In this document: piece by piece, positions 22,360-35,394 of the stretch
How the letters are laid out: each line of letters opens with the position of its first letter
Numbering within the stretch: position 1 is the stretch's first letter
Assembly: GCF_029168945.1 (NCBI RefSeq)
Contig: NC_083602.1
Location: forward strand, 26,585,323 to 26,649,322
Direction of reading: 5' to 3'
DNA length: 64,000 nucleotides
DNA from: Cannabis sativa
Lineage: Eukaryota > Streptophyta > Magnoliopsida > Rosales > Cannabaceae
The notes under the pieces: model-generated
Databases searched by the model: none
Told to the model about the DNA's origin: nothing
The model's input: only the letters and a program-made list of their open reading frames with translations
Translations under genes and position numbers: made by a program

Positions 22360-24849
22360 ATGAATCAAATCTTGCATAATAATGTTCTTTACTTTCTTAT
22401 TCTTCTTTTCGTTCAAGCAACATTATGTTCATCCACAACAACCTCTACTAGCAATACTCTGAAGCAAGGTTCATCCCTAAGTGTTGAAAAAGCAGACACT
22501 GACATTTTGGTTTCATCCAACGGAGATTTCTCGGCAGGATTTTACCCTGTTGGGGAAAATGCATTCTGCTTTAGTGTGTGGTTTACCAAATCCTCTGTTC
22601 CCACCATAGTTTGGATGGCCAATCGAGACCAACCAGTCAACGGAAGAGGGTCAAAACTTTTACTGACTGAAAACGGTAATCTTGTCTTGCTTGACATAGG
22701 GAGAGATCAAGTATGGAGTACCGACACGACACTGGGACTGGGGACCAGGTTCGGCGCCGGCCTTGCTGTGAAACTGCAGCTCGATGATTCCGGAAACCTT
22801 GTTCTCAGAAGCGCTGTGTCTGGTAAACATGTTACTTACTGGGAAAGCTTCAAATTCCCCACAGATACACTTCTTCCTAACCAAAATTTCACCATGAACA
22901 CCAACCTTGTGTCTTCAAAATCCCAGACCAACTATTCTTCTGGATACTATAACTTTTATTTCGACGATGACAACATCCTCCGCTTGCGTTTTCAAGGTCC
23001 CGACCCGCTCGTATCAAGTGTGTACTGGCCAGCTCCTTGGCTCGGGCCATTTCAGACTGGAAGATTTACATACAACAACACCAAAAATGCAGTGTTTACC
23101 TCTACTGGTGACTTTGCTTCATCGGATAATCTCGTGTTTTTATCCTCTGATTACGGTGTTAAGGTTAACCGGCGGTTAACTCTTGATACGGACGGAAATC
23201 TTCGACTATATAGTTTTGACATAGAAAATAAAACGTGGAATGTTACTTGGCAAGCTATATCCATTCCATGTAGTATTCATGGAATTTGTGGACCCAATAG
23301 TATGTGCTATTACGATCACGTTTTAGGAAGGAGTTGCTATTGTGTGCCTGGATATAAGGTGAAAAATTCTTCAGATTGGGCCTTTGGGTGTGAACCGGAA
23401 TTCGAATGGAGGTATACACGGGACACCAGTTTTCACCGCATTGCCAACGCTGAGTTCTATGGCTACGACAAGTTCTACTATGAGAATCTTTCCTTAAAAC
23501 AATGTAAAGAACAGTGTTTGAACGTGTCCGATTGCAAAGGTATCCAATTTCATATGAGTAATAACAATTTTCAGGCTTCTAGATGCTATACTAAGCATCT
23601 ACTGGTTAATGGAGCTCACACTTCTTCTTTCCCAGGAGATGTCTATATAAGACTCCCTAGAGCAATGATTTCCTCTTTTCAGAGAAAAAATGAAGGAGAT
23701 CATAATTGTTCTTCTTCTCCCAAGATGGTGATGCTTCAAAGAACGTACAATAAGGCCAAAGAAAATGGACGCTTGAAGGTTTTTGTTTGGATGGCCATTG
23801 CATTGGGAGGGATGGAACTGGTATTGATTTCTATAGTGCTTTGCTTCTTGTATTTGACAAGAAAAGAGAGCAGAGATGACTCCCATGGTTACACCCTTGC
23901 TGCTGCTACACGGTTTCAAAAATTTACATATGCAGAGCTGAGGAAAGCTACGGCTGGATTCCGCAACTCAATCGGGAGTGGAGGCGGAGGCACTGTGTAC
24001 AGGGGTGTACTATCAGACGGTCGTGTCGCGGCAATCAAGCGACTGACAGACACTACCGGAGGTGAAGCTGAATTCCTAGCTGAAGTGAGCACGATTGGGA
24101 GGTTGAACCACATGAATTTGATTGAGATGTGGGGTTATTGTGTAGAAGGACAGCATAAAATGTTGGTGTATGAGTACATGGAACATGGATCTCTAGCAGA
24201 TAATTTGAAAAGCTCAAACAGCATAGTACTCGATTGGGAGAAGCGGTTTGCCATAGCAATGGGGACGTCGAAAGGACTCGCATATTTGCATGATGAATGC
24301 TTAGAGTGGGTTTTGCACTGTGATGTGAAGCCTGAGAACATTCTTTTGGACTCTAATTACAATCCAAAGGTTGCGGATTTTGGACTATCAAAGCTGCTAA
24401 ACAGAGGTGAGTCTCTCGATCCAAGCTTCTCTAGGATTCGAGGTACAAGGGGTTACATGGCGCCTGAGTGGGTGTATAATCTTCCGATTACCTCTAAAGT
24501 GGATGTGTATAGTTATGGAATGGTGGTATTGGAATTAGTTACTGGGAGAAAATCGACAGACATGCAGATTTATGATTACGGAGGAGGAATAGGAGATCAA
24601 CATGGGAGATTGGTAACTTGGGTGAGGGAAAAGATGAATGGAGAAGAAGGTATTTTTGCATCAAGGATTGAAGAAATAATTGATCCAACTATGTTGGAAT
24701 TGGGTGAGTTTGATAAGGACAAAATAATAATTTTAGTTAAACTGGCTTTGCAATGTGTTGAAGAAGACAAGGATGTTCGACCAACCATGAGGCAAGTGGT
24801 GGAAATGCTTCAGTGCTATGAAGACGAGCGTGCTGTGTTGTTTTATTAG
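22360..24849 (+). CDS. G-type lectin S-receptor-like serine/threonine protein kinase (non-RD), 829 aa
   Basis: Single-exon, apparently intact gene for a plasma-membrane receptor kinase of the S-domain class, close in layout to the ZmPK1-type proteins. Domains in order: signal peptide (about 1-24); bulb-type lectin domain (about 38-155, with IVWMANRDQPV and WESFKFPTDTLLP at 161-173); S-locus glycoprotein-like segment with an EGF-like Cys cluster (304-333, CSIHGICGPNSMC); PAN/apple domain (about 350-432); transmembrane helix 474-499; and kinase from about 535 to 820. Kinase landmarks are the Gly loop GSGGGGTVY (539-547), Lys560 in AAIKR, HCDVKPEN with catalytic Asp655, DFG Asp673 and GYMAPEW. 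The Arg before the catalytic Asp is Cys, so this is a non-RD kinase, a feature common among immune receptor kinases. The ligand is unknown. No stop or frameshift is seen. The start ATG precedes a hydrophobic leader, supporting it. Confidence 0.95.
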   Translation: MNQILHNNVLYFLILLFVQATLCSSTTTSTSNTLKQGSSLSVEKADTDILVSSNGDFSAGFYPVGENAFCFSVWFTKSSVPTIVWMANRDQPVNGRGSKLLLTENGNLVLLDIGRDQVWSTDTTLGLGTRFGAGLAVKLQLDDSGNLVLRSAVSGKHVTYWESFKFPTDTLLPNQNFTMNTNLVSSKSQTNYSSGYYNFYFDDDNILRLRFQGPDPLVSSVYWPAPWLGPFQTGRFTYNNTKNAVFTSTGDFASSDNLVFLSSDYGVKVNRRLTLDTDGNLRLYSFDIENKTWNVTWQAISIPCSIHGICGPNSMCYYDHVLGRSCYCVPGYKVKNSSDWAFGCEPEFEWRYTRDTSFHRIANAEFYGYDKFYYENLSLKQCKEQCLNVSDCKGIQFHMSNNNFQASRCYTKHLLVNGAHTSSFPGDVYIRLPRAMISSFQRKNEGDHNCSSSPKMVMLQRTYNKAKENGRLKVFVWMAIALGGMELVLISIVLCFLYLTRKESRDDSHGYTLAAATRFQKFTYAELRKATAGFRNSIGSGGGGTVYRGVLSDGRVAAIKRLTDTTGGEAEFLAEVSTIGRLNHMNLIEMWGYCVEGQHKMLVYEYMEHGSLADNLKSSNSIVLDWEKRFAIAMGTSKGLAYLHDECLEWVLHCDVKPENILLDSNYNPKVADFGLSKLLNRGESLDPSFSRIRGTRGYMAPEWVYNLPITSKVDVYSYGMVVLELVTGRKSTDMQIYDYGGGIGDQHGRLVTWVREKMNGEEGIFASRIEEIIDPTMLELGEFDKDKIIILVKLALQCVEEDKDVRPTMRQVVEMLQCYEDERAVLFY

Positions 24850-25295
24850 TTCTCGCTGCAATGGACAACAGCCATCAAATTTATGTCATTTTCAATTTTG
24901 TGTTTTTTTTGGTAGAAATAAAAGAAAGCATAAGGATAATAAAAAACCAGCTATTACACATTTCTTATTCTATTATTGTAGTACCAATAAAAATCTGACA
25001 ATTGTTCATTTCCTATATTTCATCCAAGTTATCATATCATTTCTGTTAATTTGAACATGCATGTTACTGACTTTTCCTTATTATTATTTTAGAATGAAAA
25101 ACTTTCATTAGAAAAGGCTATAAATCAGCCAAAATTATATTGTACACTTGTCTTAGTCAGAACCACTGCCAATCATATTCACTAACAGCGGAAAATTAAT
25201 ACTAAGAACTAAAGATTGAACGGAACTGAAAGAATGACAAGTAGACAAAATATCATTACAACAATATTTGAAGAAAATAGTGTCTTCGGGAAGTA
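24850..25295. other. 3' flank of the receptor kinase, no gene seen
   Basis: Probably contains the 3' UTR (an aataaaa-type string near 24917). A stretch around 25090-25140 (gaaaaactttcattagaaaa) resembles the 3' tails of plant LINE copies in reverse orientation, but is too short to call. Confidence 0.4.
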
Positions 25296-25300
25296 ATAAT

Positions 25301-27186
25301 TGTTGGGTTTTGTGCCCTAAATAAAACCCTTTACAATCTGATTAGTTATCAATATAAGAAATTTGAAGTGATTTATGTTTGCATGAATTTTACATTCTAA
25401 TAGTTTATATGTTTATTACATTTACACACAAAATCTGTTAAGTCCAGATCATATGTTTATTCACAATTACAGTATCGTCAACACAGTGGAATGTGATTGT
25501 GATTATATGAATCAAACGACTAAGTCCCTGTTTCATCAGTGTTTTGGATTTACACTAATGTGATAATCAGCGATGATGTGTACTTACACTTGGAGTAAGT
25601 GTTATGTTCTTCCCAAGATATTGGTAAAGTATACTAGTTTCGAATGTATGGAGTATACATTGGACTGGACCGATATTGCAACTTAGTCAAGATATTATAA
25701 ACTTACCGTCATATCTTTCCAAGTCAATATCAATAGTTGATCTTAAGATTAAAAGAATATTCTAAATCCTGATATGCTTAGGCTCAACTCAGGAGTGCTA
25801 TTCATGTTCTTTGATTTATTAGTTAAGCCTACTTTTGGATCAGGGTGATACGTATATTTTGGGAACATGATAGTATGATTGAGTGAGAGTGCTGAACATA
25901 AATATAGAATCTATAGCTTCTACTGGTGTATAGAAGTCAAGTGATGATTCCCTTCGAGCTTAGCTAAATAGAAGTAAATGGATGAGCTCTTGTTTAAGTG
26001 ACTAATTCTTAGATCACTAAACATCAATTACAGGTAGCTAAGTGTTTTAAGGGGAAAAATACATTGAGGGGTGAGAACGGTAAAATTATCCCATCTCGAT
26101 GTAAATCATCTATATAGAGGATCTTTTATCACAATAAGATTATAACAATGGTTAAATGAGATAGCATATCTATATCGTGGAACATATAATATGCTCTATA
26201 TAAGTCTGAGAGTGCAATTCTAAGTTCTAAGAGTGGATTCAACGAGGAATTAATAAGTAGGGATTTACCTAGTAAATTCGGTTCACTTATTGGAAGCTCA
26301 GCATATAGATCCATGGTCCCCATTCTAGTTGAGACTATATTGCTTGTAAGACTCAATAATTGATTTGTGATTAATCAATTATAATTCTAAAGTTAGACTA
26401 TGTCTGATTTGTGAATTTTCACTAAGCAGGGGCGAAATTGTAAAGAAAAGAGATTCTAGGTTTATTTATTAATTAATAGACTTTATATGTTTTATTAATA
26501 ATTAAATTAAATGACAATATTATTTAATAATCTATTTTAGTTATTAAATAATTAGTTTTGGCATTTAAGTGGTTAGAATTGGAAAATTGGCGTTTTTGAG
26601 AAAATAGAAATAAAAATTGTGAAAACTGCAAAATCCAAGTAAGGCCCATTAACACCTATGGCCGGCCACTTGGATAGATTTTTCCAATTAATATTTTTAT
26701 TATTTTAATGCCAAATAATTACTAACCTAAACCTAGTAGTTGCTTATAAATAGAAAGTGATGGCTCAGTCAAATTAATGTTTTTTGTCAGAAAATCAGAA
26801 AATCAACTTTTTCAGAAAACTGAGCCTTCCCTCTCTCTCTATAGCCGAACTTAACCCTCTCTCTTTTCCTCTTCATAATTTCGAAACCCTCGGTGATAGA
26901 GTAGTGCCCACACACAGCAAGTGGTACCTCAATCATATATTGGAAGACTGTGAAGGATCACACACAAAGAGAAGGACATTCGGGCTCAGATCTTGATAAT
27001 ACTCTGCGACAGAAAGGATACAAGGGTTAGAGATCTGAGTGGAAGGAGACATTATTCCGCTGCAACCAATGTAAGGTTTTCTTAACTTTATATGTTTTTA
27101 TTTATCGTTTTAGAAAGTTCATATTTAGGGTGTTAAACAACATACTTGTGAGTAGATCTAAGATCCTGATAAAATAAATTCCAACA
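25301..27186 (+). mobile_element. Copia-family solo LTR, 1.89 kb, with perfect 5-bp target duplication
   Basis: Starts tgttgggttttgtgccctaa and ends taaaataaattccaaca, the same family as the LTRs at 41345, 48920, 52832 and 61165. It is flanked on both sides by ATAAT (25296-25300 and 27187-27191). A TATA box (ttataaatag, near 26745) lies in the conserved position before a CT-rich transcribed part. There is no internal domain, so it arose by LTR-LTR recombination. It is visibly more diverged from the 52832/61165 pair than the truncated copy at 41345 is. It lies about 450 bp downstream of the receptor kinase in the same orientation. Confidence 0.92.
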
Positions 27187-27653
27187 ATAATAATTATTAT
27201 TAATGTTAAAAAATTATAATTAACATTATCTTACTATTATAAATATGGTTTATTAGTGTGATAGTTGATAACAAATTTACCTTTTTTAAAATACATATTA
27301 CCAATATTGCCATTTTGTTGACTGGTCGTATTATTCTTCCTTTTTCTTTTATATAAATAATGTCACCATTTTGTTGATTAATTCAACCAAGTCACCTCCC
27401 ATAAACTTTATTCTCTTCCTTTTCTTCTCTCCTTTTATTTCTCTGTAACTACACCTCGTCTTCACATTACGTTGGTGATGATGAGTTTGGGTGATTCCAC
27501 CACAACCTCTATCTACATTTAGTATGATTATTTTTGTTCTGTTAAGAGTATATATCTATTTCGAATGAATTTGAATGGTGTGGTGTGGTAAATCTTCAAC
27601 TTCGACATGCACATTTCTGGATTGATTTAGATGTTAACACCAGGTATGTTTAT

Positions 27654-27950
<297 letters not shown>

Positions 27951-28289
27951 ATAAATAAAATTTACAGCCAGTTCCTATTTTGATGAAATTTATCTTCCTT
28001 TACACATATTTTAATTTCAATTTTTTATTTTTGAATTTCTTGGACTGATGCATGTTTGGTAATTTTCCCTTAAAAGAAAAAGCTAAAAAATTTATAGATA
28101 ATTTATGGAATAAAAAAAACAAAAAGTATACAACTATTTATTAATTTATCTATATTTAGCTTGCTCATCAAATACGTGTTACAATGCTAAATTTTTTATT
28201 TTTTTTATCAAAGAAAAATTTCATTAATCAACCAGCAAATACAAAAACCAGCAGCCACAACAATCAGCCCCCTCACACCAACATACAAA

Positions 28290-31200
28290 CAATCATTGTA
28301 ATAAAAAGCTTATCATCTTCCTAACATCCCTACTTAACTTCTTCCTTTGTAAGCTATACAACCTATTCTTTATAACAACTTTAATCTCACTGACTATATA
28401 CAAAACTGTAAAAGAAAAATTCTCATGAATACAGTTGTTTCGGTTCCTCCAAATGCTGTAAACACACGCTGCAAGACAGGCATAGTAGATGCTCATGCTC
28501 TGCCCATTGCTCCTGTTCGAACACCAACTAAGCCATCCATCATACAACAAAGGCCAAGACTTGACACCAATCCAATCAAAGATAGAAGTAACCACCTGCT
28601 TAGAGAAAATACAGTCAAAGTATAGGTGTTTATGGCTCTCAATCTCAGCATTGCAAACAGGACAATTGACATTTTTCAGAGTGATTTGAAACCTGAAAAA
28701 CTTGTCTCTAGTTAGCAATTGATTATTAACCACCTGCCATAAAACAAACCTATGCTTCGGGAGATTACTTCTGCACCAGACAGCTTCAGTATAGCACACT
28801 TTCCCAACCTGCAAAGGGCTTTTGTACACTGCAGCAACACTGAATTTCCCATTTTTACCCGCAGCCATGAGAGTAGCAGCAGAAAACCTTGCCCTTAAAT
28901 GGCATAACTTCCTCCAGTACCAGCTAACATCCATTGTAGGAGTGTAGTCCCATATATTCTTGTCCTTCAAATACATGACATTGACCCACTTAACCCAAAG
29001 CAAGTCATGCTTGTTCATCACAGCCCAAAGATACTTCGTTAGAATAGATCTATTCCAATTTGCACTATCCCTAAATCCAAGCCCTCCATGAGACTTAGGA
29101 TAGAAAATTTTTTCCCAAGAAGCAATGTGTCATTTGCTCCTATTACCCTTAACTCCCCAAAGAAATCCCCTACAAAGCTTCTCCACTTCTTTAACAATGC
29201 TTTAAGGAAGAATAAAGATATTCATCCAGTAGTTACGAAGGCCTAACAAAACTAAATGAAGAAGTTGAATTCTTCCTGCAAACAAAAGGTGCCGGGTTGC
29301 CCAAGTCATGAATCTTTGCTTTATCTTCTGAATGATTATCTCACAGTCTTCTTTTTTCAACTTGGTTGGTCTCATAGGGACCCCCAAGTACTTAAGGGGG
29401 AAGGTACCCTCCTCAAGTTGAATGTCATCCAGGATAGCCTGCTTTTCATCATCTTGGACTCCCCCAAAGAACACTTGGGATTTAGCTAGATTAGTAACCA
29501 ACCTTGCTGTTTTGCTAAAATCATCAAGAGCCACTTTAATGTGATGAGCAGCCTGTTTAGATCCCTTGCAAAAAAGAATCAAGTCATCAGCAAAACATAA
29601 ACTGATTAGGTTTAGAATTTTGCACATAGGGTGGTGCCTAAAGGTTTTCTTCTTTGCCTCCAACTTGAGCCTTCTAGTTAAATACTCCATTATTAGAACA
29701 AAGAGCAAAGGAGACATCGGGTCCCCTTGCCTTAGGCCCTTCTTCCCTTTAAAGTTCCCTTGAAGCGTCCCATTCATCATCAGAGTATAGGAAGTTCCTT
29801 TTAGGCACACCATTATCCAGTTTGTGAATCTATTAGGAAAGTTCAAACCAGCCAAGAGGTGTTCAAGGAAGGTCCAGTCAATCGTGTCATAGGCCTTACT
29901 CAGATCAATCTTGAAAGAACATCAAGGAGTAACATTCTTCCTGCCATAGTGTTTGATTAGATCTTGGAAAAAAAGTATGTTATGTGCAATAGATCTCTGC
30001 TTGATGAAGGCACCTTGGTTTTGATGGACCAAGTGAGGAAGCACTTCTGTTAACCTAAGACAAATGAGCTTTGTAATACATTTGTATAGAGTACTACAAC
30101 AAGCTATTGGTCTATAGTCAACAACTTAGGTAGGGACCTCCTTTTTTGGCACCATAGATAGCACAGTTTCATTCAGCTGAGAAGGGATATTGCATGTTTC
30201 AAAGAACTAAAGAATTGCATTGCTAACTTAAGTGCCTATTTCTGGCCAAAGTTCCTTGAAAAAAGCAGATCCGAACCCATCTGGACTGGGGCTTTTGGAG
30301 TTAGGAATACTCAATAAAGCTCTCTTTATCTCCTTCATGATAAATGGCCTGATTAGTAACATCTGCTGATCAAGATTCAACTTGTTGCCTTGGTCAAGAC
30401 AGTCATAGTTAAGCTTAGAACAAGCTGTGCTCTGGCTCCCTATAAAGCTTTGAAAGTGATCAACAAAGTGCTTCACCACCTCCGAATAGCTATCTATCAA
30501 AGTACCTTGCTCATATGTGTAGCTTACAATTCAATTTTCTTCTCTTCTTTTCTTCAAGCTGGCAAAAAAATAGGCAGTGTTCTCATCACCTTTACTCAGC
30601 CAGTTTATTTTACTTTTTTGCACAAGGAAACTATGGAACATCTTCTCTTTCATGCTAAAGTTATCTGCTGCCATCTTCTCCTTCTCAATCCAAACAACTA
30701 CTCCTGGATGAGCTTGAGCCATGCTCTTAGCTTCCTGGTATTGACTCTTAGCCAACTCATAATTAGCCCCCACATCTCCAATCTGATTTTTATTAAAACT
30801 CTTTAGCAGGTGTTTAAGCCTCAAGGTTTTAAAGTAAATGGCAACCAGTCCTTCACCCTTAATGGCTTGTTCCAACTTGCCATGACAATCTCCTTGAACC
30901 TTTCATGATCTGTCCAGAAATTGAAGAAACAAAACGGCTTAACTCCTATATCTTGCACCACTTCCGAAAAGACAATACAAACACAGTGATCCGAAATAGC
31001 CTCCCATTGAAACGAAGCAAAAGAATTAAGGTAGAAGTCCAGCCATTCTTCATTCTTAAAGGCATGATCAATGCAAGAGTAGATTCTATCATTCACTCCA
31101 TGATTGTTAGACCAAGTGAATTTAGATCCTACCTTTTTTAATTCATCCACCATACCAAGAGAAATCCAATTGTTAAAATCATTGATTTTAGCAGCCGAGA

Positions 31201-31660
31201 CAGAGTTACCTCCTACCCTGTCACCATACTTACAAACAACATTAAAGTCACCTAAACAATCCAAGGCTTGATAGGAAACTTAAGCTTTTCTAGACCAACC
31301 TAAAGAGATTTCCTCTCCTCTAAAGCATTCAATCCATAGACAAAAGTAACACAAAAAGCCTCTACATGCCCTACCATTTTGACATAGCAGTGCACATATT
31401 GCTTGTTTTCTTCCAAGACTATGACCCTAACAAATCCTTTCCTCCAAATCAACAACAATCGGACTTCAACAACATTACTAGAATAGTAATCCCACCCAGG
31501 AAATCTGTCGAAAATCATTTCTCAAACTTTATTGCCTCTCATTTTGGTCTCTAACAGAGCCCCCACACCAATATTTTTTAATCTACACAAGTCTAAGACA
31601 GCCTCTTGTTTATTGCTTTTATTGAGGCCTCTTATGTTCCAACACGTGACATTACAGAAA
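28290..31660 (-). pseudogene. LINE ORF2: endonuclease, reverse transcriptase and zf-RVT, multiply broken
   Basis: Read across frames, the minus strand gives an endonuclease start (VTCWNIRGLNKSNKQ, GVGALLETKM) and later endonuclease parts (DCLGDFNVVCKYGDR, FTWSNNHG). The reverse transcriptase region has [85 protein letters not shown] and the catalytic CFADDLILF (FADD at about 29594-29583). A C-terminal zf-RVT domain carries CPVCNAEIESHKHLYFDC. The domain order is that of plant L1-type elements. At least five frameshifts or stops separate the segments, so it cannot be translated as one protein. Confidence 0.88.
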
Positions 31661-33043
31661 TTCGTGGTTTATATTGGAGTTTAAAACGACACCTTTAACT
31701 TCTACCTCTTGCCCTTGTAAAACTTTAAAAACATTTGAGGAGCTAGTACCAGCCACCTCCTTCCCAACATTCTCTCCATGCTTAGCTTTTATTCTTTGAG
31801 TTCTTTTTGGTGTGAGCCATTCCCCATTCTTAGCTTGACTCTCCTCAGCTTCAGGTGCAACCACCCCTATCGTAGAATCTGTCATATCACCTTCCCCTGT
31901 TTTATTTTCATCAAGGCTTGACCCTGCTTTCTGTTTAATAACATCAACCAGTGCTATTGTCATATCTTTATTGCTGTCTTTTTTGTCTCCTTGAGCTTTT
32001 TTGATAAACTCTTTCTTCTTCTTCCCCTGTTCCTTCTCTTCCTTCCTACAATCACTTGCACTATGCCCAAATCCATTACACTTCTTACATTGAATTGGTA
32101 GCCATTCATACACTACCTCTTGTTCCATTAATCTACCATGTTCATTTAGATAGTGTATCACCTTAGGTGGTGAGTCCATAATGTCCATTTCCACCAGCAC
32201 CCGCGCAAACTTAACCATGGATCTTTCCTTGGTGACTTTGTCAGCCATGATAGGTTTCCCTATTGTGCTGACCAAAGCACTCAAGCATTTTTTTCCCCAA
32301 TACTGGAGCCCTAGATCAGGTAATCGAATCCACAAGGGAACCGATTTGATGAGATGAAGAGCATCCAAGTCTCTGGTCCAAGGCCTTGTAATAATTGGTT
32401 TTCGGTCAAATTGAATCACACCATGCTCCAAAACATGATTACGGGTAGCTTCATCTTGGAATATAACTATTGTATAGCCTCCATTCATCCTAACAATTTG
32501 AGCAATCCCTAACTTCCCGCACATTCTCTTAATGAAACCTTCAAAAACTGAAAATGGTGGATTAGCTCCAACCACCATACAAATAATTGCCGTACTCCAA
32601 TTAGCAGCCTGAATTTTCACTTCTTCCACATCTATCTGAGCTATCTTAATCCCTTCTTTAATCAGAGGTTCAGCAAAGGAGAGATCAGGTTCACGAAAAG
32701 AGATTTTCTCTGCTGTGAACTGTTTCCATTTGTGTTGAGAAGAAGATTGCAAATGTTCCTTATCAACTATATCCGCCCAATTTCGAGGAGATTTCTATTC
32801 TCCTTCCTCAATTAAATCAGAGTTACAAACAGTACGAGAATCACTAACCTGTTCTTCGCCTTTCTCCTCATTGACGCACTGTATCTCACCGACATTTAAT
32901 GCCTCAGCAATCAGATCCAGACCTTCGGTAAACCCATTCATGATTCGTTCCTCATCCTGCACTTCGCCTTTCTCTTCCACATCTGTATCAGTTGCCTGCA
33001 GAAATCGAACTGGCTTTCGAATTACCCGCTTCTTCTTCGCCAT
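31652..33043 (-). pseudogene. LINE ORF1: DUF4283 RNA-binding-like protein with CCHC zinc knuckle, one premature stop
   Basis: A 464-codon frame with a single TAG at 32797-32795 (GE-stop-KSPRNWADIV). The N-terminus (MAKKKRVIRKPVRF) is basic and followed by an acidic linker. The DUF4283-type region follows (AIICMVVGANPPFSVFEGF, GYTIVIFQDEATRNHVL, PLWIRLPDLGLQYW). Next is the zinc knuckle CKKCNGFGHSASDC and a Lys-rich tail. Such proteins coat the LINE RNA. Apart from the one nonsense codon the frame is open, so this copy is not very old. The stop overlaps the first codons of ORF2. Confidence 0.88.
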
Positions 33044-33070
33044 GGAAGAGAGCTTCGAGCATTATATATA

Positions 33071-33503
33071 CGTGTTGAACTAATTGATATATTAGTGCTG
33101 AGTCATTATATATACGTGTTATATGATTTGCCAGATTGAGAGTTATCCTCTCTTTAAAGGTTAGTATAAGTATACTATTCTAACATGATCAAACTTATCA
33201 AATAAACAGTTTTAAGAAATGGAACTTTGTTGTAGAATACGTAATTACTTCTCTGATTTAACTTCTTCAAACTCTCAGGTTTGGTTTACTGAGTCATTAT
33301 ATAGACTTGTTTTGTTGTATACTTAAGTCATGCTTTCATGTATATATAGTTTTATTTGGTGAAATTTATTATTATGTATTTAAGTTTTATGCTTTGATGG
33401 CTATATATATGTATGTTCTCGGTTTGTGATTGAGTCTTTGTGAATCTTTTTGGGTCTTTCTTTCTTATTTATATACTCTTATAGTTGCATCCGTGAGTCT
33501 CAA

Positions 33504-33575
<72 letters not shown>

Positions 33576-35394
33576 CTTTTTCTTTGTTCCAGACATGTTT
33601 TAACTCTGTTTTGGTGGGTTTGGCTAACAAAATTCTCTCACACTTTTAAAGGTCATTTTTTTGAAGTGTAAAACATATTTACAGTAATTGGTTCTCTCGT
33701 TTTCTTCCAATTATTGTTAAAGATTTTAAGGCTTTAAGGGATTCAAAAAAGTAGTATTGAACTCAATCTTATCGTTTGTTTTGACTCATATAGTTTAAAC
33801 AAATGAATATATTGCACTAAAATAATCAACTCTATGTTTTAAGAATCTGATATATGGGGCTTAATTTTATTATTTTATATATTATTTAAACTTTTCTTCA
33901 ACGACTTGATTTTTGGTTTAAGAAATGAATTATTTACATTTGATTCTAAAATAGTATATATACCTCTGCTTCTATTTTTTTTTTCTTTCTCTTTTAAATG
34001 AAAAATTTGACTTTCTATCCATAGATTGGTGTTGGTGCACCTGTACCTTTTTTTTAATTGGATTTTTATTTTTCTAATTTAGATTCAATAGAAACTATTG
34101 ACATATTAAAATGAGGGTGAGTGCTTCTAGGTTGTGCCTTGGACAAACGAAAGAATACTTAAAAGATTTTACTGGCTGAGTCAAAATTATATGAAAAAAA
34201 TTGATGTAATCATGTTATTCTAACAATCACATGATTAAGATGGTTTTATAATAGTAAGAAGTAAGATCTTGTGTATTTGTGCATTGAAAATAAATAAAAA
34301 ATAACTATAAAATTTCTCTAAATGATCCTTTCTTGTTGTGGTATTAAGTTCTTTTTGTTACTCTTTATATTTGTACTACTGCTTCAAGGACTAGCAGTAA
34401 TACTCAAAATCTCACACTGTTATTGTTCATTGTTTTGTTAGTTTTCTCTGCTGTCATCCAACTAACTCTATAATTAATTGGCTTTGTTAATCTGTTGTTT
34501 ATAAATACTGACTTATTTATAAGTGTGTGTAATAATTCATTCAAATCAATAATACAGAAACACATTCTTCTCTTTCGTTCTCTCTTTCTCTCTCTCAAAC
34601 TCAACATCTGTAAATTGAACACAGAAAGAGGGAAATGGAAATGAACTTCAAAATTATGAAACAAATTGCAAAGACTCAGAACTTCACCAATTTTTTGCAC
34701 ATAGAAAAACACATTCGTCATATTGAAAAATTTGATTAAATATTGCTTCTTTATGACTTTTGTAATAAAGGTTCTTGTGGATACATGAACCAAAGTCATC
34801 TCTGAACAAAGTAAATCGAAAATTACCCAGATAGATTGTAAACAAAACATGGCTAATGAATCATGATAAAATTGTTGACTTACAATGCTCCTTTTTTGAC
34901 ATTTTGGCAGAGGGTTTGGTAGGTTCTTTACCAATTTCGAAGTTCTTATAGATATATGTATTACAAAAAATTCTTTTATATGTATTACTAAGTTCTTTTA
35001 TGAGTGGTAAGCCAAAAAATCATAGCTGGGACATGTAGAAACAGAATACATTTTGTAGTTAATGCAGTTCTAAATGAAAATCAAATTCAAGTGACAAACT
35101 AAACATAGAACGAGACCCATAACAATGATAGAAATGTTTTATTTTGTTCAGTCTCTAGCTTCTTTTGTCACAACTCTGTTAGAATTTATAGTGTAAAAAG
35201 ATTATTGCCATCTTTCAATTAAACCTTACATAATTACAATTTTAAGAACTTTCTTATTCTCTTTTGTGTTTGTTAGAGACTTAGGATTATGACTAGATTT
35301 AAATAAGTTTAGTTTTGACGATTGATATATGTTTCCTTTTCTCTTATTTTTAATTGCAAATTACTAATGATATTTCTTTCAATGTTAATTATAG
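33071..35394. other. AT-rich sequence upstream of the RPA-like gene, no gene supported
   Basis: Apart from the CT run and a 17-bp direct repeat (cattatatatacgtgtt at 33060-33076 and 33104-33120) I see no structured feature. The 176-codon minus-strand ORF at 34404-34934 has no recognisable motif and includes low-complexity Arg/Lys codons from a CT-rich stretch, so I do not call it a gene. The 5' exons of the RPA-like gene may lie here or beyond the LINE. Confidence 0.45.
33506..33570 (+). repeat. CT microsatellite, about 65 bp
   Basis: A pure CT dinucleotide run. It is the second large CT array in the candidate Helitron interval, but its flanks do not match those of the 27781 array. Confidence 0.9.

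Larger units (their letters stand above)
28191..33070 (-). mobile_element. L1-type LINE (non-LTR retrotransposon), minus strand, nearly full length, decayed
   Basis: Reading the minus strand, ORF1 (33043-31652) and ORF2 (about 31660-28290) lie in order. They are followed by about 90 bp of 3' UTR and an A-rich tail, seen on the plus strand as T runs at 28191-28207. It is the same family as the LINE at 40193-45889. The 5' boundary near 33070 is uncertain. The string atacgtgtt occurs next to the 3' end (28173-28181) and twice near the 5' end (33068-33076, 33112-33120), which hints at a target duplication but does not abut the tail exactly. Confidence 0.88.

Noticed and set aside
34404..34934. 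176-codon minus-strand ORF
   Set aside because: No family motif, includes an Arg/Glu/Lys-rich run from a CT-rich stretch, lies in AT-rich sequence beside decayed elements, and has no splice or promoter context.
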